Part shown: one piece after another, positions 48,407 to 58,260 of the stretch | How positions within the stretch are numbered: the stretch's first letter is position 1 | Layout of the letters: every line of letters starts with the position of its first letter | NCBI GenBank assembly: GCA_020205615.1 | Contig: CM035167.1 | Location: 30,021,130 to 30,085,129 of the forward strand | Direction of reading: 5' to 3' | DNA from: Panax quinquefolius | Taxonomy: Eukaryota; Streptophyta; Magnoliopsida; Apiales; Araliaceae | Length of the DNA: 64,000 nucleotides | Program-made: the position numbers and the translations under genes | The notes under the pieces: model-generated | The model's database searches: none | Told to the model about the DNA's origin: nothing | The model's input: only the letters and a program-made list of their open reading frames with translations

Positions 48407-50162
48407 TGTGACAACCCGAGAATTTATACAATTTATTAAAATCTTAAATGATTGATTTAAGGTCAAATATTAGACCTAGACAGAAAATAAGTGTACGTGT
48501 TTGATATTTTCAGGAAGGAATTTTGAGAATTTAAAATTTCTTTTGGTGAATTTTTCAGGATTAAGGGTATATGTGTATATGATCTGTGATTATGGTATTA
48601 TGTGTACAGAATGTGGTTACGGGTCAAGGGTTGACCAGATAAATTTTATCAAAGTCAAACCCTAATATTATTAGAACGTCAACGTTCAGTTAGAAAACCC
48701 TAACGTCTGATAAGAAATCCTAGAAACCGATTCTGGAAACCCTAATTTTGCTTTCAGAATTTAAAACCCTAATTAGGATATTAAAATCCTAATTTGGGGA
48801 TTTAATTGCAATATATAAAGTTTATATATTTTAATTGCAACCTAATAAGGGAAAACCCTAATGATTAATTAGATTTTCTAATAATTTAGAAAACCCTAAT
48901 TTTACGGTTTAAAACCCTAATTATTCTGTCAGGAACCCTAATGTACAGTTATGGAATTAATTGCTAAATTAGTAATTTTAATTAGGAATTATTAATCCTA
49001 ATTGTCAATAATGATTTATAAATTGGGAAATTAGAATATAATTAGAAAATTCTAATTATAATTTAGAGATATTAATTTTCTATTTAGAAAATCTAAATTT
49101 GAAAATATTTGAAAATTGATTTTTTAGAACCTTAGGTTTTAACCCTAATGGTCTAACCCTAATGGTCAAACCCTAAGGGTTGGGTTAAATGACAAGTATG
49201 CCATTGATTTTAAAAGTCAAATGTCCAATTTACCCTCTTGTGTATTATTGGATAGAAGTGAAAAGTCTAATTTACCCTTTTTGTCCCATTTGGTGAATTA
49301 TTGGTAGAAAAATCCTACCATATCTTTCAAAGCCAACCATTATTGATTTTGTGGTCTGAAAATCCCAGCAAATCAGTCTATAAGATCAGTAATTAACAAG
49401 CCAAGTTCATTGCATCAATTATTATAGATTTTAGAGAGAGAAAAAGCTCACTTTAGGTTACTGTTATATTGTGATGATATTATTCTAATATTGTATATCT
49501 ATATTATTAATATTAGGTCTTCAGACGAAGCTTATTAAATTGTGTACCGGTAATCAATGGTTCAGGCAAGTTTCCTTTTACTTAACTCTACTAAGAGTTG
49601 TTCATTCGGATATACTTATGGTTAATCATCTCTGATCGCCATGTTGAATTGTACACTGTACATCTTGCATGTATAAGTCAGGTATGAAAGGCTGATCACC
49701 TTCATTACCAGTTGGTCCAGATATATTATTGTTCCTGTTCAATACTTGTTCAGTCAAAATTTTGTTCATGCTAATTCACAAATACATTGTGAAGGATAGC
49801 CATCTTATTATTCAGACTCTTTCAATCATGATATATCTTTAAATTGTTTTAAAACTTGTTGGGCAACTTTCATGCTCACCCTTGCTATATCATGATAAAC
49901 ATTGCAGATAAGGCGAATGCATTCGGATACAGGAAAAGGATAATGCCAAGTTCAGCTTGGGATAGAATGTGCAGCTAATTTGTAAAAGTAGTTTTGATTA
50001 GTATTGTTATGTGTTAGATAGTTTATGATTTGGGTATAAGTTAAGGTTATTCGATTTTGGGAATAGTGTGTAAAGTGTACTGTATAAACAATCCATGTTT
50101 ATATCTTCCGCAACAGTTATAGAAATAGCGAACCGGATCCGCGGCGATTCGGGGGCGCTACA
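48407..50162 (+). mobile_element. Solo LTR inserted in Tat LTR
   Basis: This 1756-bp sequence starts TGTGACAACCCG and ends GGGGGCGCTACA. It is flanked by ACCGT (48402-48406) and ACCGC (50163-50167), a 5-bp target duplication with one difference. It has no gag or pol and no second LTR, so it is a solo LTR left by recombination. TGTGACAACCC starts and GGGGGCG ends are common in gypsy LTRs. It contains eleven ACCCTAA motifs. Orientation is assigned from the LTR start and is tentative. Confidence 0.85.
48657..49179 (+). repeat. Cluster of telobox-like ACCCTAA motifs in the solo LTR
   Basis: About eleven irregularly spaced copies of AACCCTAA (mostly AAACCCTAA), for example at 48657, 48694, 48736, 48765, 48852, 48890, 48910, 48943, 49139, 49153 and 49168. 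AAACCCTA is the plant telomere repeat unit and the telobox promoter motif. Confidence 0.75.
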
Positions 50163-50163
50163 A

Positions 50164-50365
50164 CCGCCACGGAGGAAACTCCAGGCGGGACAAAACGTAA
50201 ATAAAGCTATAAAGCTATCAACCGCCACGGAGGAAACTCCAGGCGGGACAAAATGTAAAGAAAGCTGTACAAAGCGATCAACTGCCAAGAAGTAAACTCC
50301 AGGCAGGACGAAACGTAAAGAAAGCTGTAAAAGTGATCAACCACCACGAAGTAAACTCCAGGTGG
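50164..50365 (-). repeat. Hairpin units in Tat LTR copy C (well preserved)
   Basis: Four adjacent units of about 60 bp start at 50164, 50222, 50282 and 50341. Their outer stems are CCGCC/GGCGG, CCGCC/GGCGG, CTGCC/GGCAG and CCACC/GGTGG. In the first two an inner GGAG/CTCC stem closes a four-base loop. A further unit lies before the solo LTR insertion (48345-48406). Confidence 0.8.
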
Positions 50366-50383
50366 GACAGATATATATAAATA

Positions 50384-50428
<45 letters not shown>

Positions 50429-50657
50429 CGATAAACTCACCAGATGTAAAATCCAGGCTCATCGAACAGAGTTCGACAACAGTTCATATATATAAGTATA
50501 TATATATAAAAGCGAATAAACGCACCGGATGTAAAATCAAGGCTCATCGAACAGAGTCCGACCACAGTTCATATATATATATATATAATCGAGTAAACGC
50601 ACCAGATGTAAAATCCAGGCTCATCGAATGAGTCCAGACACACGATTATATATATAA

Positions 50658-50724
<67 letters not shown>

Positions 50725-50795
50725 CAAATAAACGCTCTGCATCAAGTTTAGGCTCATCGAACATAGTTCGACACACAGTTAATATATATAAGTAT

Positions 50796-52380
50796 GGCAA
50801 AACTATGTTTTTCACCACTATACTTGGCACGTTTTATTTAATACACCACTGAACTTTTAATTTTTTGGATTACCCCATTAAACTAATTAAAATTTTTAAT
50901 TGGGTCATTAAAATTAAAATAGTCGACAGACGTTAAAGTGGCTGACATATATATTGATGTGGGAAAAAAAAGTTGCTTATGTGACAAAAAAAAAATCAAA
51001 AACAGATTTTAAAAAAAAATTAACATTTTAATGTTTTAAAAATAACAAAAACATAATAAAATATAACAAAAAATAAATAAAAAATTTAAAAAAATAGAAT
51101 TTTTTTAAAAAAAGAATTCAATAAAAAATATATTTTTTTGAAAAATAATTTTTTTGAAAATTGAATTTATATAAAATGAATTTTTTAAAAAATAGATTTT
51201 TTAAAAAATGATTTTTTTAAAAAAAAGATTTTTTTAAAAACATTTTTTTAAAATAAGATTTTTTAAAAAAAAGCAGATATTTTTAAAAAAGAATTCTAAA
51301 AAATATACTTTTTAAAAAAACATATTTTTTGAAAAAATAGAAATTTTTAAAAAATAGATTTTTAAAAAATAGAATTTTTAAAAATAGATTTTTCAAAATG
51401 TAGAACTTTTTAAAAAATATATTTTTTTTAAAAAGAATTTTTTTTTAAAAATAGCCTTTTTTTAAAAATATCTTTTAAAAAAACATAACTTTTTGAAAAA
51501 ACTTTTTTAAAAAGTATATTTTTAAAAATTATATTTTTATTTTTTTAAAAAACTATTTTTAAAAATATATATTTTTTAAAAAATCATTTTCAAAAAAATT
51601 ATTTTTTAAAAAACTAATTTTAAAAAATCTATTTTTTAAAAATCATTTTTTAAAAAGTCCCGCTTTTTTTACAAATTCTATTTTTTTTAAAGAATATTTT
51701 TTTTAAAAAAGTATATTTTTTGAATTCTATTTTTTAAAAAATCTATTTTATCAAAAAAATTACATTTTTTTAAAATGTTGTTTTTAAAAAGCTGTTTTTA
51801 AAAAAATCTATTTTTTTAAAAAATCTGTTTTTTAAAAGTCCTGTTTTTACAAATTCTATTTTTTTAAAATCTATTTTTTTAAAAATTTTTTTTTGTAAAA
51901 AAATATGTTTTTTGAAAAAGTATTTTTTTAATTCTATTTTTTTTAAAATATGTTTTTTCAAAAAATTGCATTTTAAAAAAATCGCATTTTTAAAAAGTTG
52001 TTTTCAAAAAAAATATATTTTAAAAAAAATTCTGTTTTCAAAAAAAATATATTTTTAAAAAAAATCTGTTTTTTAATTTTTTTTTTTTGTTGTATTTTAT
52101 TATGTTTTTGTTATTTTTAAAACTTTAAAATGTTAATTTTTTTTTAAAAAAATCTGTTTTTGATTTTTTTTTGCCACATAAGCAATTTTTTTTTATTTTT
52201 TTGGCACATCAGAGCCATGTTAACGCCACGTCAGCGCCACTTTAACGTCTGTCAACTATTTTGGATGGAATGACCCAATTAAAATTTTTTAATTAGTTTA
52301 ATGGGGTAATTCAAAAAATTAAAAGTTCTGTGGTGTATTAAAGAAAACGTGCCAAGTATAGTGGTCAAAAACATAGTTTT
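50796..52380. mobile_element. Foldback Mutator-like element (non-autonomous)
   Basis: It has terminal inverted repeats of about 200-290 bp (left from GGCAAAACTATG, right ending CATAGTTTT) and is flanked by a perfect 9-bp direct repeat TATAAGTAT at 50787-50795 and 52381-52389. The 9-bp duplication and long repeats point to the Mutator superfamily. The interior is nearly pure A/T with many TTTTTAAAAA blocks and no ORF, so it would depend on another element's transposase. It sits in a TA-rich unit of the Tat LTR. Confidence 0.85.
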
Positions 52381-52385
52381 TATAA

Positions 52386-52460
<75 letters not shown>

Positions 52461-52844
52461 CAAATAACGCGCTCCAGATCAAGTCTCAAGCTCATCGAGA
52501 TGTTAATTACACACAGTTCATATATATATATATATATAAATGAAATAAAACCACTGAACCAAGTCCGGAAAATCGCAATAACACGACTCTCAACGTGAAG
52601 AAGGGTGTCTGCAGAGATGAAGAGAAAGGCTTTAAAGTGTTTGAGAAGGCTTACAGTTGACTGCCAAAGAAGACTTCTATATCTTTAAAGTGGGTAAACA
52701 CCGGCTTTTGTAGGGACAAAAGAAGTTTATTTATGAGCTCTGTGTGTTTAAAATGAGAAAGTACATCAGATGGGGTGAGTGCATAGCAAATTGGGCAGGG
52801 CTTCCTCGCCGTTTTCTCATGCAAAATGGCAACCCCAAGCCCTC

Positions 52845-52852
52845 TATTTATA
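52845..52852 (-). promoter_or_regulatory. TATA box of Tat LTR copy C
   Basis: TATAAATA on the minus strand in the same context as 23011-23018. It would drive the element's genomic RNA. Confidence 0.6.
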
Positions 52853-53771
52853 GAGGATGGAGCTGCAGGTGTGCCAGAGGCAACCCGGGTGGGCCCGGGT
52901 TTCTCGGGTCTGGTTGTCTCGTAGTACATTGACTCGGGCACTGTAATGTCGCTCGAACTTTCAGAAGTGCAATCCGGGGATCCGATTGAGGTATACAGGA
53001 CCTATTTCGGACCGCCGTTGTTAAGAGTTGTACAATAACATAGGATTAGAGCTTGTACGAAGTCATTGAAGATGGGACGATGCCCTCCGGTCTTCAAGCT
53101 TCTAATTCTATCCGTTACCCCGCACAATAGTCACTCAGGATTGATTATCTTTGATTCTTGTGGGACATCGTTGCGTAGAGATGTGTATAAAATGTTGAAA
53201 TGACGTGGCGTGGCATCGTGTTGGCGAAATGACGATGTTGCCCCTCACCGATGTTATCGCCGGTTTGGGCTGATAAAGTAGACGTTGCTCAGTGCTTCGT
53301 TGAGATTGGACTGCTGCAATTGTTGAAGGTCCTCAGTTTCATCTTTGAGGTGTGCCTGTCCTTCCGGTGTTATCTCTGGGTTGGTACATAGTATCTCGTT
53401 GTGAGCGCCGAGATTGAAGCTGGTCGCATTTAAAATAAGCATTTTCGGGGTTATCGCCGAAACTACATTCCTTGGGGTTATCACCAAGTTTGGTGACTAT
53501 TCCCATGGTTGGGACTGAGACTGGATACCTCGGGGTTATCTCCGAGATTAATCGGTCTTCTCTGGTGTGTGTTTCGGTATTGGATCTGCACACCTCGGGG
53601 TTATATCCAAGGTTGGAATTGTTATTCCCAGAGTGTGCTCCGGGGTTGATGCTGAACTTCTGGTAGTATCCGTTATGGATATGGATTATCTTTCAGGGTT
53701 CCCTCTTAAAAGATGAATCTGTCCTCCTGCAATGTTAGTGACAGTAGAACAGAAAATATCGAGTGTCTACA

Positions 53772-54513
53772 ACGATTTGGGACGCCGAGGGCGATAATCA
53801 GTGACGAGGGAACTCACTTCTGTAATAAATAGTTCACTAAATTGCTTACAATGTATAGGGTCCGTCATAGAATTGTAACAGCGTATCATCCCCAAACCAA
53901 CGATCAAGCGGAAGTCTCGAATAGGGAGGTCAAGCGAATTTTGGAAAAGGTGGTCAATCCATTGCGAAAAGACTGAGCAATGCATCTAGATGATGCCCTA
54001 TGGGCATATCGAATATCGTATAAGAATTCGATCGACATGTCACCCTACAGAATGGTCTACAGAAAGGCATGTCATCTCCCGATCGAACTAGAACATAGTG
54101 CACACTGGGCCATTCAGAAACTTAATTTCGATCTACAAGCAGTGGGTGAGAAAAGGTTACTGCAATTAAATGAGATTGCCGAATTTTGGTTCAATGCATA
54201 TGAGAACGCAAAGCTCTACAAGTAGAAAGTCAAAGCCTGGCACGATAAGAAAATTCTTGATCGGACATTCGAACTGGGCCAACAAGTATTGCTTTTCAAC
54301 TCACGATTGCGTTTATTTCCAAGAAAACTGAAATCTCGCTGGTCGGGACCGTTCACGATTGTATCTGTCGCACCGCACAGAAATGTTGAAGTTGAGGAAC
54401 CGAATTCAAAGAAAACATTCAAGGTGAACGGCCAAAGGCTCAAGCATTATTGGAGTGGACCCATCGAACGCCAATCTAATGCTGTGTACCTCTCTGACCC
54501 GGCGACCAATTGA
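53772..54513 (+). pseudogene. Athila integrase C-terminal part
   Basis: Athila pol resumes at RFGTPR (53774), continues with ISDEGTHFCN (second catalytic Asp) and [22 protein letters not shown] (third acidic residue, Glu). The frames 53980-54225 and 54289-54513 follow, with the LWAYRxxYKxxIxMSPYRMVYRKACHLPIELEH block and the SH3-like end SRWSGPFTIVSV. Two in-frame stops (at about 53972 and 54223) break an otherwise constant frame. About 130 residues between this part and the N-terminal part before 21027 are missing. They were lost at the Tat insertion. Confidence 0.9.
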
Positions 54514-56036
54514 GCAACTCAGAAAAGTCGGGCTGACGACTATAAACCAAGCGCTATAGGGAGGCAACCCCAAAAGTTTTTGTTTATTTTATTTTATTTC
54601 ATTCAATATTTAGTATTTTTTTAGTATGTACTCTAGTATAATAATCTTCATGTATTCTCCACTTGTTTTCAGATTAGCAAAAATTCATATTGGGCGAGCA
54701 AAGGCCTCAACAGCACATTATACGAAGAGGTAGCACCCCGGCGCTTGAAATCAACAGGGACTCAACGCCCCAGCTCTCCCATCCAGTATCTTCATCACAA
54801 GTCTAGTGCTCAAGCGTCCAACCATCATAGATATCCAGCGCCCCGACGCTGAGGCGATCCATCGCCTCGACTATCGTCGCCCAACGCCCAACTCAATATA
54901 AAACCCAGCGCCTTTGGCCTGGGTCATGTTCCAGATTCTGAGGGTCAGCGCCCCGGCGCTATGTGCAGTACATAACCCCGCGCCCCGGCGCTGGGATCAG
55001 TTATAACATAGAACGTTTCTTTTTAAATGCACAGACTCCTCATTTCCCATAACTCCCACTCCTTTTGAAATTCTAACTGCTCTTTAGCACATACACACGT
55101 TTTTAATCTGTCTCTAGTTCTTGCATCTCATACCTCATATCTCATTCGTAACACACCTTGCATCAACACTTTGGTATTTTACGCATTTTCGCTCCATATT
55201 TGAATTTAGTTCATTCTCTCAAAGCAAAAGGTATGTGTACATTCAATTTCATCTTACACCTTCTTCTATCATGATAGGAATTACAGGTATCCAGTGCACT
55301 TAATTTAAATATTTGATGCCCAAATTCTTCTTATTAGTATGCAAATCTTTTATGATTATGCATGTTATTCAAATTTATTCATTCTTATGGGCCACTTATA
55401 TTCTGAATAGGGTCATGGCGGTTATGTTGATCCTATTGTATGAATGAGTTTGTATGATGTGCCCCAATGTATGGATTACATGAGACTTGCATCAGGACTA
55501 CAAGGTGTTTGATATATTGCCTCAATGAACTGTAATTGTTATTTTCCTTTTGAAGGCATGTATATCTTCTCCTCTAATCATGTGGCCATCTTTTCTTGTT
55601 CTTAATTTACATGTTTCTCCTAATTCTACGGGACCAATGTTTTACGCTATCCATGTCCCTAATGTATACGATCACTAGCCATATAATTGTTACACGTCAC
55701 ATCTTTTGGGATATCACGCACCTCTTTGACCAAATATGCTCTGCAGATATAGAATGACGCTACTTGCTAAAATTTTAACGCTAATATATGTCTCATTATA
55801 CCCCAAACCATGTACTCAACGTGCACTTATTTTGAAGTTTGGGGGCTGTGATTTGGGTAAGCTTATACATATTCGCATGATACTCAATTCTAATACATGT
55901 GAATGCGATTTCTTGCAGATTGTTCTACATTGCTTCAAAGTGACAACGTGGATAAGGTTTTGGAACTGCTTCGGCCCCTCTGAAATTTGACATCCGCCGA
56001 TTCGTCAGCGCTGAGGCACAGGAACGCTACAATAAG
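54514..56036 (+). other. Athila post-pol region, non-coding, with GCGCC palindromes
   Basis: After the pol stop comes a GRQPQKF-like tail, then several GCGCCCCGGCGCT-type palindromes (54734, 54837, 54946, 54979). A long AT-rich stretch follows with no gene to 56036. The same palindrome recurs in the 3' LTR (58435-58448, 58468-58482). Confidence 0.6.
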
Positions 56037-57110
56037 ATGGCCACCCGCTCTCTCATCCCCGAACAAGGTTTAAGGCCCGATCAATCCAAAGACGGGGACA
56101 TAACGGTCATGATAGATGAAAGGAATTGGTTCACACTCACCAAACAACCAGATCCAGCCGTAATTGCCATCGTCAAAGAGTTCTACGCCAACGTGTCCGA
56201 ACACTTCGACTATGGGGTGTTTGTGAGGGGCAAGATTGTTGAAATTGGCGAAGAGGAAATAAACGGTTGCTTCCAACTACCGTTGGAGGGACACAATGAT
56301 GATTATGCGAGTCTAGTGAGTCAAGGACCAGATTATGAAAACATTATTCACGACCTTTGTCAACTGGGCACCACATGGACCATGCATGAACGGGGTAGTA
56401 TGCCATTTCCTTTGTCGCACCTCAACTTATACGGTAAGGCTTGGTATGCCTTTATATGCGCTAAATTAATGTCGTGCACCCATGTGAGCCATGTCACCAA
56501 GGAACGGGCGGTGCTGTTATATTCCATAATATAAGGCTTAAAAATTGATGTCGGCCACCTTATTCAGCAGTCCATTCTCTGAGCGGCATGACGGGGGACC
56601 ACAACAGGTTTACCCCATCGCTCTCTCATTTGTGTTTTATGTGCCAAATTTGGGGTAAAATGGAAATCAGATGAGATGATTCAAACACCTATGCTAGTGT
56701 TGGACCGTAAGTTGATCAGTAGGTATAAGGTGTGGACACGCGGTGCCAATCACCCACGTGGATTGGGTTTTATAATTTCTCAAGCTGATGCTCCACCTAG
56801 TCCACCAGCTCAGGCTCCACCTAGTTATGGTCCCTTATCTACTGCTCACCGTGGTGTTGTCCCTGAGGCCGTCTAGCGTGAAATTGACGGATGGTTCTAC
56901 AATCTCGAATCCCAGAATGTCCGCCTGTCTGAACGACAAGATGTCATTTACAAATTCTTGGTCGACCAATTTGCTGCTCAGAATGCCATGAACGCCCAAC
57001 TGTACCCAGGCGTTAATCTTAGCCAGTTCTTGAATGCTCCTGTTCTGCCTGTGTTTCCCCCTTCTGATCAAGAGATGAGCGAGGATGATGATGCTCCTCC
57101 CGAGGAATAA
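56037..57110 (+). pseudogene. Athila accessory ORF (putative plant transposon protein domain)
   Basis: The frame 56037-56534 encodes IVKEFYANVSEH, VFVRGK, a DDYA segment, then TTWTMHERG and WYAFICAKLMSCTHVSHVTKERAVLLYSI. This is the pattern of the domain often annotated as putative plant transposon protein in Athila elements. The same frame continues to 57110 through about four stops, with a proline-rich part (PPSPPAQAPPS) and an acidic end (SEDDDAPPEE). No frameshift is needed. It sits where some Athila elements carry an env-like ORF, but I see no signal peptide or membrane segment. Confidence 0.75.
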
Positions 57111-58245
57111 GCTCGTCAGGGAAGTCCTCTATTTTATTTTGTTATATTTTTCGCATGAGGACATTGCTCTTGATAAGTTTGGGGGTAGTTAATTTTTATT
57201 TTGCATTAGTAGTTTTTGGTTAATTTGTGTTTTTATTGTGTTTTATTGTTGGTTAAGTGTTGCATATAGGATTGCATATTAATTCCAGCTGTGTAATAGT
57301 TACGTATATTTGGGGCCAATGATGAAATTAAAATTGCATGAATCAGTCTAGTAAGGATTGTTAAGCTAGTGATGTGATTTTCTTGACATAATTTAAATCT
57401 TTATCTGTTTGACACTGATATTATCAGGATAACATATTTTGAAAAGTGACCGTGTTGGCTAAGAAAGTTTAAATGGTTAGATAATAGAGTTCTAAAGGAT
57501 AAATGCAAGTTGTATGAAAGAATAATATGAATAAATAGTGATGGCTGAATTTAGGCTTGAATTCGAGTTTGGGGAAATCTTGGGGTATTTAAAAAAAAAA
57601 TAAAAATAAATTATTGGAACCTTCCCGAGTTGAATAATTGAAGCATGTGGTGGGTCGAGATGGAGCGTAAAACGCACTCCCTATAAACATAGGCACGAGA
57701 TGGAGCGTAAAACGCACTCGTTCAATGAAAAGTGGAAAGTGAGAGGGAGCGTAAAACGCACTCACTAAATAGAGAAAGGAAAATAAGTATGTTTGAAATA
57801 CTTGGGAAGGGTTCATATGTGCTTAAAAGTTAGAGTATCTGATATAAGGCATAAATATTCTATTTTGACCCTTGAATTTTGGTAATTGTTTGATTTTAGC
57901 CGAATCAAGTTTATTTGAGGAGGTCTTGAGTTTAAACTGTATGATGCATTCTAAGAAATCTATTATCTTGCATATTTTGCTTTCATGGTTAGCATGGTCG
58001 TTGAGCACACACAGACGATATCAATAATAACAGATTTAGATTTATTGATTGTTGGGATATTATTGATCTGCCTTAATATGATGTATTAGCATGTTTTTGT
58101 GATTTTTTTTGAGGCCTAATGAATATACTATGTGCTATTTTATTGCTGGAATTATGAACATATAGTTAGTTTTAGGTGCATTTGCATTTTAGTGTAGTTT
58201 GTTGTGTTGTTTTGTGTTTTGTTCCTTGAGGACAAACATCGATTT
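57111..58245 (+). other. Athila 3' untranslated region
   Basis: This stretch is non-coding. AAGTTTGGGGGTAGTT at 57175 and AAGTTTGGGGGTATTT at 58246 are two PPT-like tracts; the second abuts the LTR. Near 57650-57765 a motif GAGCGTAAAACGCACTC occurs three times and is a short inverted repeat. Confidence 0.6.
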
Positions 58246-58260
58246 AAGTTTGGGGGTATT
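58246..58260 (+). other. Athila polypurine tract
   Basis: AAGTTTGGGGGTATT directly before the LTR start TGATGATTGTG. Confidence 0.75.

Larger units (their letters stand above)
21027..53771 (-). mobile_element. Tat-clade Ty3/gypsy element nested in Athila
   Basis: On the minus strand the 5' LTR is at right (47701-53771, itself interrupted), gag-pol at 31000-38293, and the 3' LTR at left (21027-23972). The LTR ends read TGTAGACACTC and GGGACA. Taking out three later insertions leaves about 20 kb, the size of Ogre-like Tat elements. It differs from an average gypsy element by very long LTRs and by an extra ORF on the opposite strand between pol and the 3' LTR. PBS, gag start and about 170 bp of the 5' LTR end are missing at the copia junction. 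Confidence 0.85.
47701..53771 (-). repeat. Tat right (5') LTR, copy C, carrying two insertions
   Basis: It corresponds to 21197-23972. The first 170 bp at the U5 end are missing. With the solo LTR (48407-50162), the foldback element (50796-52380) and their duplicated target bases removed, it is about 2.7 kb, in agreement with copy B. The minus-strand start TGTAGACACTC is at 53771, and the TATA box is at 52845-52852. Normal CAG/CTG words are preserved from 50163 on. Confidence 0.85.

Noticed and set aside
1..53000. Repeat-induced-point-mutation or deamination as the cause of broken frames
   Set aside because: Differences between copies are mainly CTG/CAG to CG-containing words and small indels. 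C-to-T and G-to-A changes do not dominate.
55121..55990. Short plus-strand frames between Athila pol and the accessory ORF
   Set aside because: AT-rich, no domain, no match to known env-like features, and not adjacent in frame to the accessory ORF.
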